Assembly: GCA_963731745.1 (NCBI GenBank)
Contig: CAVSWT010000016.1
Span: 124,001 to 188,000 of the forward strand
Length of the DNA: 64,000 nt
From: CAVSWT01 sp963731745
Lineage (GTDB): Bacteria; Bacteroidota; Ignavibacteria; Ignavibacteriales; Ignavibacteriaceae
Reading direction: 5' to 3'
Shown: positions 53,392 to 61,310 of the stretch, in pieces
Position numbering within the stretch: position 1 is the stretch's first letter
Layout of the letters: each line of letters opens with the position of its first letter
Translations under genes and position numbers: made by a program
Notes under the pieces: generated by a model
The model's input: the letters and a program-made list of their open reading frames with translations, nothing else
What the model was told of the DNA's origin: nothing
Databases searched by the model: none

Positions 53392-53510
53392 TCTGTTATT
53401 CCTTTTAATTGTGTAAGCCAGTCAGTCCGCTTGCCTTACTTTTTGATTAATTAATTGTAGCCGACATTACTTATTGTTTGGCGAAATCGGAATTAGATAT
53501 GATACATTTT

Positions 53511-54410
53511 TCATTTACCCGAACTTTTTACATCCATTTCACCGTTCAAGAACGGCAGCACTATTTCCGCCAGCTGGGGTGAAGTGCCCATTTCATAGTG
53601 CGTTACGTCCGGCAAAATTGCCAAACGATTCAGTGATATATGCTCGCGCATCCATCCCGCATCGCGCAACCCGCCGCCAAGCAGATGATAGAACGATACA
53701 TAGTGCTCAGGACGAACCATATCCGCATCGCCATACACAAGCATTACCGGCATCTTTAGCTGCTTAACGCTTTCAGACCAATCATACGGCTGACGCATGA
53801 ACTCGCCCATTGCATCAAGCAGCTTCGGAAAATCCTGTGGATTAGGTGCAATCGCGACATAGGATTGATATATCGGTGTTTCCTTCATCTTGTCAGCCAT
53901 AGCTGCACTTACCGCTGCCTGCTGCGGCAGCATTTCTGCAAACCAGCCGTCTTGTGCGTAAGGTGTAGAAACAAGTATCAACCGGTGTATGAGTGAGGGA
54001 TGCTGGAATGCAAGCTGCAACGCAACAGCTCCACCAAAAGAGTAGCCCATTACATCCGCCTGCTGTATGCCAAGTTTCTCAAGGACTATCGCGAGGTCAT
54101 TGCCGATTTCAGCCGGGATAATCTTCCTGCTGCCAAGCGCTGTGTGTCCATGCCCAAGAAGATCAACACCAATAACACGGTGCGTCTCTGCGAGCTTCAT
54201 AAGGACGGGCCCGAATGAATCGGTAGACATCAGCCCGCCATGCAGCAGTAATACCGGCTCTCCTTTGCCTCTGATTTCGAACCAATAATCAATGCCATTA
54301 GCAACTACATAACCACTGGTGTCCGGCTTCGTAACAATCTCCTGCGCCCATGTGATGGATCCGGAGACGATGAGAACCACAGCAATAAACAAAACTCTGA
54401 ATTTTGTCAT
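53511..54410 (-). CDS. Exported alpha/beta hydrolase of higher GC content
   Basis: A 299-residue alpha/beta hydrolase with signal peptide (VLFIAVVLIVSGSITWAQ). It has the oxyanion region PVLLLHGGLMST, GVDLLGHGHT, the nucleophile elbow VMGYSFGGAVALQLA, an acid in YGDADMVRPEH and the His in VTHYEMG. A strong AAGGAG ribosome binding site precedes the ATG. It is a paralogue of the hydrolase at 48.6 kb. GC is about half in its coding region (36 of 60 bases at 53641-53700) against roughly a third nearby, so it was probably gained from another lineage. Confidence 0.93.
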   Translation of the reverse strand: MTKFRVLFIAVVLIVSGSITWAQEIVTKPDTSGYVVANGIDYWFEIRGKGEPVLLLHGGLMSTDSFGPVLMKLAETHRVIGVDLLGHGHTALGSRKIIPAEIGNDLAIVLEKLGIQQADVMGYSFGGAVALQLAFQHPSLIHRLILVSTPYAQDGWFAEMLPQQAAVSAAMADKMKETPIYQSYVAIAPNPQDFPKLLDAMGEFMRQPYDWSESVKQLKMPVMLVYGDADMVRPEHYVSFYHLLGGGLRDAGWMREHISLNRLAILPDVTHYEMGTSPQLAEIVLPFLNGEMDVKSSGK

Positions 54411-54479
54411 AACTCTAATCTCCTTCTTACCTTTTCAATTAAATCATTTTAACAATTTTATGATTATTTTTTTTAACTA

Positions 54480-54896
54480 TTAGTTTTCTTCCACATACTT
54501 TATGAAATTATCCAGAATTGACTGCCAACCACTTTTTTGCATCTCAATCGGATTTTCGTTTTCAGCATCAAAGATTGTTGTAATTTTTGTTTTGCCGTTA
54601 AGATTTTCAAAATCAGTAGTCGCCTGTCTGCCATCTTTCATTGTATAGGAGATTTTCTTTTGATCAATGATTTCGTCATAAATAGCTTCAAAGTCAAATC
54701 CGAAACTTCCGTCTTTGGCTTCCATTCTGCTCAGAAGCTTCCCGCCTATTCTTAAATCATTTTCGGCTTTCGGACAGTGCCAATCATTGGCAGCAAAATT
54801 CCATTTCGTAATATGTTCAGGCTTATTCCAATAATCCCATACTTTTTTTGTGTTTGCTGAAACAGTGGCATCTATAGTGATTTTAGTTTTATTCAT
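54480..54896 (-). CDS. SRPBCC/AHSA1-domain protein
   Basis: A 138-residue START/Bet v1-like fold protein. It has the AHSA1 start TKITIDATVSANTKKVWDYWNKPEHITKWNFA-type segment, DLRIGGKLLSRME and FDFEAIYDEI, and the C-terminal helix EMQKSGWQSILDNFIKYVEEN. Such proteins bind hydrophobic ligands or act as small co-chaperone-like or hydrolase-fold proteins; no specific role is known. AT-rich like the genome average, unlike the neighbouring hydrolase. Confidence 0.92.
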   Translation of the reverse strand: MNKTKITIDATVSANTKKVWDYWNKPEHITKWNFAANDWHCPKAENDLRIGGKLLSRMEAKDGSFGFDFEAIYDEIIDQKKISYTMKDGRQATTDFENLNGKTKITTIFDAENENPIEMQKSGWQSILDNFIKYVEEN

Positions 54897-54928
54897 GTCT
54901 CATCCTTTTTTTAATTGTTAATTTTCAT

Positions 54929-55030
54929 TTATGCATATTCCAATTCTTCAATATTCAGCTTTTTCATTTCAAGAACTTTCTGCATTACTTCGTCTAAGGT
55001 TATCATTGATATGACAATTATTTTTCTCAT
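54929..55030 (-). pseudogene. Chimeric remnant: start of a DHFR-like gene joined to end of a PhnB-like VOC gene
   Basis: A 33-codon frame reads MRKIIVISMITLDEVMQ, matching the start of the broken DHFR-like gene at 53391 (MRKIIVISMITLDGVMQ). It ends KVLEMKKLNIEELEYA, which resembles the C-terminal helix of PhnB-like VOC proteins (V-M-Q-x-x-L-x-M-K-K-L-x-I). The join falls at the VMQ shared by both families. It looks like a deletion by short homology that erased most of two genes. The VOC assignment rests on remembered family pattern. Confidence 0.6.
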
Positions 55031-55065
55031 TTTTTTTGTCTCTTATTATTTTTTCAGAATTTATT

Positions 55066-55470
55066 TTAATTTATAGCGACTTTAGTATACTGATTAGATT
55101 GTCGAGATATAATGGGTTTTATTTTCCATCGCATATAAGCAACGAAGGAGATAACTATAAAGAGAACAGCTGTATAAATTACGCTGCTGGCTTCTCCTCT
55201 GAAAGAATGATAAATAGTAGCGCTGGCAGTGATGATCATCAGTCCTGCTAAAGTTAAAAGCAGCAGCCTAGCATAAATTCGCAGAGCACCGGGCAGGATT
55301 AATCCAACAATAGCAAGTAATTCGGCTATACCAATGAAATACCGTAATCCGATTCCGAGAGTGGCATTCATTATCGCAACATATTCAGCAGGGGGAAATA
55401 CCATAATTAAACCGTGCTGCAGAAATTGAGCAGCTAATAAAACCTGAAGAATCCAAAGTATGATATTCAT
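55066..55470 (-). CDS. DoxX-like family membrane protein
   Basis: A 134-residue protein with four spans (ILWILQVLLAAQFLQHGLIM; YFIGIAELLAIVGLILPG; ARLLLLTLAGLMIITASA; IYTAVLFIVISFVAYMRW). The QVLLAAQFLQHG start and the GIAELLAIVGLILPG motif are typical of DoxX-like proteins, linked in some species to thiosulfate or redox metabolism but mostly uncharacterised. It sits 109 bases after the epoxide-hydrolase-like gene. Confidence 0.9.
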   Translation of the reverse strand: MNIILWILQVLLAAQFLQHGLIMVFPPAEYVAIMNATLGIGLRYFIGIAELLAIVGLILPGALRIYARLLLLTLAGLMIITASATIYHSFRGEASSVIYTAVLFIVISFVAYMRWKIKPIISRQSNQYTKVAIN

Positions 55471-55579
55471 AATCTTTCCTTTCTGGTTATTAATTTCTTC
55501 ATTAATTATATGCTAACTTAAATCCAGATTAGGATTTGTAAAAGGTGCAATTACGGCAATTAACGGGTTGATTCCGACA

Positions 55580-56581
55580 TTACTTTTGTAAAATTTCTTC
55601 ATTTAAAAATTTAATAAGTTCAGCGTTAACAACATCTTCTCTTTCTTGCTGTACATAATGTCCACATCCATTTAGGATGATTGTCTTTCTTAAATTCGGC
55701 AGCGCATTTTTCATCGCATCAAAATCACCATATTTAACAGCGGCTTCTTCACCTCCTCCAATAAAGAGAACCGGCTGGTTTATTTTATTCTGATAAGCTT
55801 CTTTTAGTTTTGGAAAATCTTGATTAACATTTCGGTAAAAATTTAGAGTCGGAGTTAATCCAGTTTTTTTATAAGCATTTGCGTAATAGTTAATATCTTC
55901 CTTAGATAGCCATGACGGCAATTTATCTGGTTCTGGAAATCCATCTAAAAGTTTTGCATCAGCAGGTTTATTTGCAAACAATTTATTGACCGTGTCTGTT
56001 GGTGCATCGCCGGAAAATCCATAAAGAAAAAGCCTAAAAAATTTTTGCGGGTCTTCATCAAATTCAGTTTCAGCAGCACCCGGTTTTTGAAAGTAACCCA
56101 TAAAACTAAATTTGTCTTTAAAAAAATTTTTCATCTTTTCAGGATCTCTCGGTTCGGGATAAAATGGTATGCTAAAAACAGCAAGTGCTTTTACTGTTTT
56201 AGGATAAAGCATTGGCATTAACCAAGCAATATTTGCTCCCCAGTCATGCCCCATTATAACTGCTTCTTTTTCACCAAGGTAATTAATAAGAGCTTTAACA
56301 TCTTCGGCGTGCTGAAATAAACTATACTCATTAACTTTAAGTGATACTTCCGATTCACCATGTCCTCTTAAATCGGGAGCAACTGCATGATAGCCGGCAT
56401 CAGCCAAAGCTGTCATTTGAAGCCGCCACGAATACCATAGTTCGAAAGCGCCGTGTATCATCAAAACCAATGGCCCATCACCAGCTTCAGCATAATGATA
56501 TTTAATTCCGTTTATGTTTGCGTAGTTATGGCTTATCTGGATATTATTATTTTTAGCTTGATTTTTATTCATGATAATCAC
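55580..56581 (-). CDS. Alpha/beta hydrolase, epoxide-hydrolase-like
   Basis: A 333-residue cytoplasmic alpha/beta hydrolase with a cap domain. The oxyanion region is VLMIHGAFELWYSWRLQM and the nucleophile elbow is IMGHDWGANIAW, with Asp as nucleophile as in epoxide hydrolases and haloalkane dehalogenases. A cap from about residue 165 to 260 follows, and the catalytic His is in NGCGHYVQQE. The HGxP motif is HGAF here, a variation. The ATG at 56572 is an alternative start 9 bases downstream. The natural substrate is unknown. Confidence 0.9.
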   Translation of the reverse strand: MIIMNKNQAKNNNIQISHNYANINGIKYHYAEAGDGPLVLMIHGAFELWYSWRLQMTALADAGYHAVAPDLRGHGESEVSLKVNEYSLFQHAEDVKALINYLGEKEAVIMGHDWGANIAWLMPMLYPKTVKALAVFSIPFYPEPRDPEKMKNFFKDKFSFMGYFQKPGAAETEFDEDPQKFFRLFLYGFSGDAPTDTVNKLFANKPADAKLLDGFPEPDKLPSWLSKEDINYYANAYKKTGLTPTLNFYRNVNQDFPKLKEAYQNKINQPVLFIGGGEEAAVKYGDFDAMKNALPNLRKTIILNGCGHYVQQEREDVVNAELIKFLNEEILQK

Positions 56582-56660
56582 TCTTTTTAATAATCATTCA
56601 ATCTCAATAATTTTTATTCATTACGATTTTTGTCCAAAATTATTATTCACCTTCATAAAA

Positions 56661-57176
56661 TCATTTTAATATTTTATAATGAGCTTCAATCGTTTTGTCG
56701 CTTAGTTTTTCTATATTCTCTAATTCAAGTTTAAGTTCAAGTTCAGGATTATTTAAGAATTGTAAACCACTTCCAAATAAAACTGGCTCTATAACAAAAT
56801 AAATATCATCTACCAATCCAGCATTTATAAATTCGGTTACAACGGCAGCACCGCCAATAATAACAGCTTCGTTATGATTTTTCTTTTTAAGTAATTCAGA
56901 AATCTCCTTGGGTGATTTATTAGTAAAAACAACCGTAGAGTTTGGCGGCGTTTTATTTGTATTTGAAGTTAAAACTATTGTAGTCCCATCACTTTTGAGG
57001 GGAAGATTATCCGGTGCTAGAATATCATAGGTTTTTCGACCCATTATTACTGCTTTTGTTCTTTGACAAATTTCCATAAAGCCTTTGCCATATTCCTGAG
57101 ATAACCAATCGGGAACCCCTTTTTGATTTGAAATAAATCCATTGGCAGAAAAAGCCATATATATACTGATTTTCAT
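56661..57176 (-). CDS. Dihydrofolate-reductase-like (RibD C-terminal domain) protein
   Basis: A 171-residue RibD C-terminal-type reductase. It starts KISIYMAFSANGFISN and has VIMGRKTYDIL, TTIVLTSNTNKTPP, HNEAVIIGGAAVVTEFI and VIEPVLFGSGLQFL. The VIIGGAAV segment resembles true DHFR and RibD nucleotide binding. It is the clearest reductase of the set. Substrate unknown; cytoplasmic. Confidence 0.92.
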   Translation of the reverse strand: MKISIYMAFSANGFISNQKGVPDWLSQEYGKGFMEICQRTKAVIMGRKTYDILAPDNLPLKSDGTTIVLTSNTNKTPPNSTVVFTNKSPKEISELLKKKNHNEAVIIGGAAVVTEFINAGLVDDIYFVIEPVLFGSGLQFLNNPELELKLELENIEKLSDKTIEAHYKILK

Positions 57177-57232
57177 AAGCTTCCTGATTTAATAATTAAT
57201 AGTTTAAGCTTTAATTTTTTTTATTTTATTTG

Positions 57233-58021
57233 TTACCAATCTAAATCTTGAAACATGAAAGATTTCTCCCATTCTTTATCACTCATTTTTGAATGCTCAG
57301 AAATAATATATTGAGCATCCTGTCCGGCTGGAATTTTCAATTCTGCATTTGGATCTTCAATTTTATCCGCAATAAATTTTGCAATTTTTTCAGGAGGATT
57401 TCTTTTATCCTCTTTGAAGTAATTTTCAAAACGCTTTTTCATTTGCTCATCCAAAGGGCCGTATTCAGGTGAAGAAAATTGTTTCTGTTTTATAGGCATA
57501 TCGGTTTTAATAGAACCGGCTTCAATTAAAATTACTTTTATTCCAAAATGCCTAACTTCAAAATGCAAAGCTTCGGTCATCATAGCTAATGCTGCTTTGG
57601 CTGAAGAGTATGAACCTCCATACGGCGGGGCAAATCTATCAGCGGCAGAAGAAATATTAATTATTTTTCCACTTCCCTTTTCGCGCATCCCCGGAAGAAA
57701 TGTTTTAATCAATCTTAATGGTCCAATAACATTCGTTTCATATTCTTTTCGAATTTCTTCAATAGGAATTTTTTCTATAGGCCCGCCCACAGTGTATGCA
57801 GCATTATTAATCAATATATCAATTTCGCCGCATTTATCTTTAGAATTTTTAATTTCCTTTTCATCGGTAACATCTAATGAAATCTTTTTGTAAACATTCA
57901 AATCACTTAGATCATTTATATTTCGTGCGCTTGCAATTACGTTATAATTTCTTTTTGATAATTCGATTGCGAGTGCCCTTCCTAAACCTCTTGATGTTCC
58001 TGTAATCAATACCTTTTTCAT
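57233..58021 (-). CDS. Short-chain dehydrogenase/reductase (SDR)
   Basis: A 262-residue classical SDR. The cofactor motif is ITGTSRGLGRALAIEL (TGxxxGxG), followed by the NNAAYTVGGPIE strand. The catalytic residues are Ser in IINISSAADRF and the YxxxK in SYSSAKAAL. The basic residue after the glycine motif suggests NADP(H). AGAGGA precedes the ATG. Substrate unknown. It is separated from the VOC gene upstream by 135 bases. Confidence 0.95.
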   Translation of the reverse strand: MKKVLITGTSRGLGRALAIELSKRNYNVIASARNINDLSDLNVYKKISLDVTDEKEIKNSKDKCGEIDILINNAAYTVGGPIEKIPIEEIRKEYETNVIGPLRLIKTFLPGMREKGSGKIINISSAADRFAPPYGGSYSSAKAALAMMTEALHFEVRHFGIKVILIEAGSIKTDMPIKQKQFSSPEYGPLDEQMKKRFENYFKEDKRNPPEKIAKFIADKIEDPNAELKIPAGQDAQYIISEHSKMSDKEWEKSFMFQDLDW

Positions 58022-58156
58022 TTTGTCCTCTCAATTCTGATTGAGTTTTATATTATTTCAATTTCATTACTAGGATTTAATTCATACATATAATTAATAT
58101 TATATTTAATTCCTTAATAACTCAGTATCAAAACCTATATTTAACTTTACAATATT

Positions 58157-58564
58157 TTAGTTTTTAGGATGGCTAATAATCCAGTGAATGTCATATTTAT
58201 CTGTCAGCATTCCAAAATAATCACCCCAGGGCATATCTTGTAAAGGCAATGTAATATTTCCACCGACAGATAGTTTTTTGAATACTTTATCAGCTTCCTC
58301 CTTGCTATCCATTATGATTGAAACTTTAATATTATTTCCAGGCTTAATTTGCAAATCATCTGTGGCCATCAAAGTAATTCCATTACCCAGAGACATTGAG
58401 ATATGCATTATTTTATCTTTTATCTGATCAGGTAATTTATCAGCATCAGGTCCATCCTTAAATCTCTGCAATGCCAAAATTTCTCCGTCAAAAACAGATT
58501 TATAAAAATCAAATACTTTTTCTGTATTTCCTGGAAATAATAAATATGGACTTATTGATTTCAT
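58157..58564 (-). CDS. VOC-superfamily protein, PhnB-like
   Basis: A 135-residue PhnB-like protein. It starts SISPYLLFPGNTEKVFDFYKSVF, then KIMHISMSLGNGITLMATDD, ADKVFKKLSVGG and the end MPWGDYFGMLTDKYDIHWII. It is clearly related to the VOC gene at 49.8 kb. It is divergent from the MocR-type regulator gene, with 142 bases between their starts, so the regulator may control it. Confidence 0.92.
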   Translation of the reverse strand: MKSISPYLLFPGNTEKVFDFYKSVFDGEILALQRFKDGPDADKLPDQIKDKIMHISMSLGNGITLMATDDLQIKPGNNIKVSIIMDSKEEADKVFKKLSVGGNITLPLQDMPWGDYFGMLTDKYDIHWIISHPKN

Positions 58565-58706
58565 GTTTGCTCCTTTATTAATATATAAATACAGTTAGTT
58601 TTAATGGGTCATATTTTTATTGTAAGAGACAAAATGTATTAAAATATTTATATTGAAAAGAGCCGTTATTAATTTTATTTACCCTGCCAGTTATTAAGAT
58701 CACATT

Positions 58707-60200
58707 ATGCCTAAAGCTTTAGAAGAAATACCCTTAGTTGCTTTGAAGATAAATTATTCCTCAGATGTTCCTTTGTATAAACAGCTTTACGATAGTTTTA
58801 GACGTGCAATAATTGAAGGCAAGTTTTATACTGGCCAAAAACTTCCGGGCACACGATCACTTGCCGCTGAGCTTAAAGTATCGCGGTATACAGTTGCGAC
58901 GGCATTTCAACAACTGTTTACCGAAGGATATATAATTGGTAAGCCCGGAGCAGGCACTTATGTTAATGAAATCCCGGATAAATTATTGCCTGCAAAAGAG
59001 AATGGCTCTGCCGAAAAATCTACTAAAAAGATATTTTCGAAAATTAGCAGCCAACTGGAATCGATGAATTATTACCGGAATGCAATTGTTCCCAAAAAAA
59101 TTATTCCGTTTCAAACCAGCGCACCCTCTTTAGATGATTTTCCAATTAAAACCTGGCTGAAAATAATTAACCAAACATCGCAAATTTATTCCAGTCTACA
59201 TTTGCGGTATAGTGATGCTGCGGGATACGAACCGCTGAGAGAAGAAATTGCAAAATATTTAAGAACTTATCGTGCAGTCAATTGTAAAACCGATCAGGTG
59301 ATTATTGTGAATGGTTCCCAACAAGGTTTAGATTTAATTGTAAGATCATTAGTAGACAGAGAAGATTCTGTTGTTATTGAAGATCCGGGATACTTTGGGA
59401 TCAAATTTGCGCTCAAATTTTCTAAAGCAAAAGTATGTCCTGCGCCTTTGGATTCGGATGGAATTGATATTAAATACATATCAAAGAAATATCCCCATCC
59501 TAAATTAATATATACAACTCCATCACACCAATATCCAACCGGCGCTGTAATGAGCACTTCAAGAAGAGATGAACTTTTAAAATTCGCGGATAAAAATAAT
59601 TGCTGGATTATTGAAGATGATTATGACAGCGAGTTTCGTTATGCCGGTAGCCCGCTTCAATCTCTGCAGGGTATGGACAGAAATAATTCAGTTATTTATT
59701 TAGGAACTTTCAGTAAGGTTTTATTTCCAGGTCTACGATTAGGATATTTAGTTGTTACTGATCCAAAACTATATGAAATTCTTGTTACTGCTAAGTTAAT
59801 GACAGACATTCAAAATCCTGTGTTTGAGCAAATTATTGCATATCAATTTTTAAAGGATGGATACTTCACAAAACATATTAGAAGAATGAGAGTGCTTTAT
59901 AAAAAAAGACAGGATATTTTAATTAACGAAATTAAAAAAGAATTAAATCAGTTTATAAATATTGAAGAATCACCTGCGGGTATGCATGTTATCGGCTGGC
60001 TGCCAAAACATTTTGATGATAAAATAATTGCTGAAGAAGCAAAAAAAAATAATATCACTTTAGTCGCTTTATCCAGATCGTCCCTAAAATTTTTTAAAGG
60101 TCCTGCAATTATGATGGGATATACTTCATTTAAAAAAAATGAAATTGTTGACGGAGTAAAGAGATTAAAGAAAGTTTTGGAAAAATTCAGCAATGTTTAA
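58707..60200 (+). CDS. MocR/PdxR-type transcriptional regulator (GntR wHTH plus aminotransferase-like domain)
   Basis: A 497-residue chimeric regulator. A GntR winged helix covers about residues 13-85 (YKQLYDSFRRAIIEGKFYTG, RSLAAELKVSRYTVATAFQQ). A fold-type I aminotransferase-like domain spans about residues 130-490, with the PLP-binding Lys in GTFSKVLFPGLRLGY and the IEDDYDSEFRY segment. MocR proteins bind PLP and often another amine, and commonly regulate a divergent gene. Here the divergent neighbour is a VOC gene. It could also be a PdxR-type regulator of PLP synthesis, but no pdx genes are near. Confidence 0.94.
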   Translation: MPKALEEIPLVALKINYSSDVPLYKQLYDSFRRAIIEGKFYTGQKLPGTRSLAAELKVSRYTVATAFQQLFTEGYIIGKPGAGTYVNEIPDKLLPAKENGSAEKSTKKIFSKISSQLESMNYYRNAIVPKKIIPFQTSAPSLDDFPIKTWLKIINQTSQIYSSLHLRYSDAAGYEPLREEIAKYLRTYRAVNCKTDQVIIVNGSQQGLDLIVRSLVDREDSVVIEDPGYFGIKFALKFSKAKVCPAPLDSDGIDIKYISKKYPHPKLIYTTPSHQYPTGAVMSTSRRDELLKFADKNNCWIIEDDYDSEFRYAGSPLQSLQGMDRNNSVIYLGTFSKVLFPGLRLGYLVVTDPKLYEILVTAKLMTDIQNPVFEQIIAYQFLKDGYFTKHIRRMRVLYKKRQDILINEIKKELNQFINIEESPAGMHVIGWLPKHFDDKIIAEEAKKNNITLVALSRSSLKFFKGPAIMMGYTSFKKNEIVDGVKRLKKVLEKFSNV

Positions 60201-60269
60201 TCGAAAATAAATACATTAGCAATACTTCAATCGATCTCTGACAGATCACATTTTATTTTGAATCTTCAG

Positions 60270-61070
60270 TTAATCTAATAAAAAGTTTGTAATTAAATCC
60301 GCCGTCATTTCTAATAATTTACTTTTTGGAAGAGGGCATTCAGCCACACCAATATAAGTTCCATGTTCCGAAGGAATAATCAGCAACCTGGAATTTTCAA
60401 TTAGTTTTGATATTGCAACTGCATGTTCCGGTAAAATAACATCGCGATCTCCATTTATAATTAAAGTGGGAGCTTTTATTGAATGGATATCTTCATCTTT
60501 CCAATCTCTAAAATTTAACATCCTTTCCTTATCCTTGTTAAACATGGTAAGCAGTTTATTGGTATCAGGATTAATTTCTAAAAATGCATCTTTTAAAATT
60601 TGAGGCATAGCATCTATAGTTGCTTGATTCATCCCGTCAAAAAATCCTGGTATTAATCCTTCTCTTTTATAAAATGTTGAAGCTAGAATTAATTTGTTTA
60701 CAATTTCAGGATGTCTAATTGCAATTTGCATTGCCGTATTTCCGCCATTACTAAATCCAACAACAGATGCTTTAGAGATATTTAGATTATGCAATAATTC
60801 CGTTACGTCATCGGCATCCTGCTCAAAACTTTCCGGCGCGTTTCTATCGTCTGTGTGTCCATGACCTTGCAATTCAACAGCAATCACTTGAAATTTATTC
60901 TCAAGTAATGGAATCAGCTTTCCGAAAGTTGTTCCAATCGTTGAACCTCCTCCATGAATTAAGGCAAGAAAATCGCCAGTTGTTCCGTGCAATTCATAAT
61001 ACATTTTAATTCCGTTCACATCTGAATAGCCGCTTGTGAATGCAATGTCATTTTTTGTTTTTACAGGCAT
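60270..61070 (-). CDS. Alpha/beta hydrolase
   Basis: A 266-residue alpha/beta hydrolase without a signal peptide. It has the oxyanion region FLALIHGGGSTIGTTF, VELQGHGHTDDRN, the nucleophile elbow VVGFSNGGNTAMQIA, an acid in INGDRDVILPEH and a His in PSEHGTYIG. It shares the GHTxD and xGGNTAM-like segments with the paralogues at 48.6 and 53.5 kb. Substrate unknown. It is convergent with the MocR gene, 69 bases apart. Confidence 0.92.
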   Translation of the reverse strand: MPVKTKNDIAFTSGYSDVNGIKMYYELHGTTGDFLALIHGGGSTIGTTFGKLIPLLENKFQVIAVELQGHGHTDDRNAPESFEQDADDVTELLHNLNISKASVVGFSNGGNTAMQIAIRHPEIVNKLILASTFYKREGLIPGFFDGMNQATIDAMPQILKDAFLEINPDTNKLLTMFNKDKERMLNFRDWKDEDIHSIKAPTLIINGDRDVILPEHAVAISKLIENSRLLIIPSEHGTYIGVAECPLPKSKLLEMTADLITNFLLD

Positions 61071-61310
61071 TTTGTTTCCTTAAAGTTTATAAAATTGAAA
61101 GAAAAAAATTATAAATAATAAAACTTGTATTCGCAATTAAATCTCTTCATTCATACCCGATTGAGTTACTGAATTTAGTTTGAATTATAAACTCCGAAAC
61201 AAATATTAAATCAACGAAGTGAGGATTAATTAATTTCTTTGAACCTAAGTATTTTCAAATGTAAATTAAAAATATTTCAAAAATTTGATTACAATATTTA
61301 TAAAGAATTT

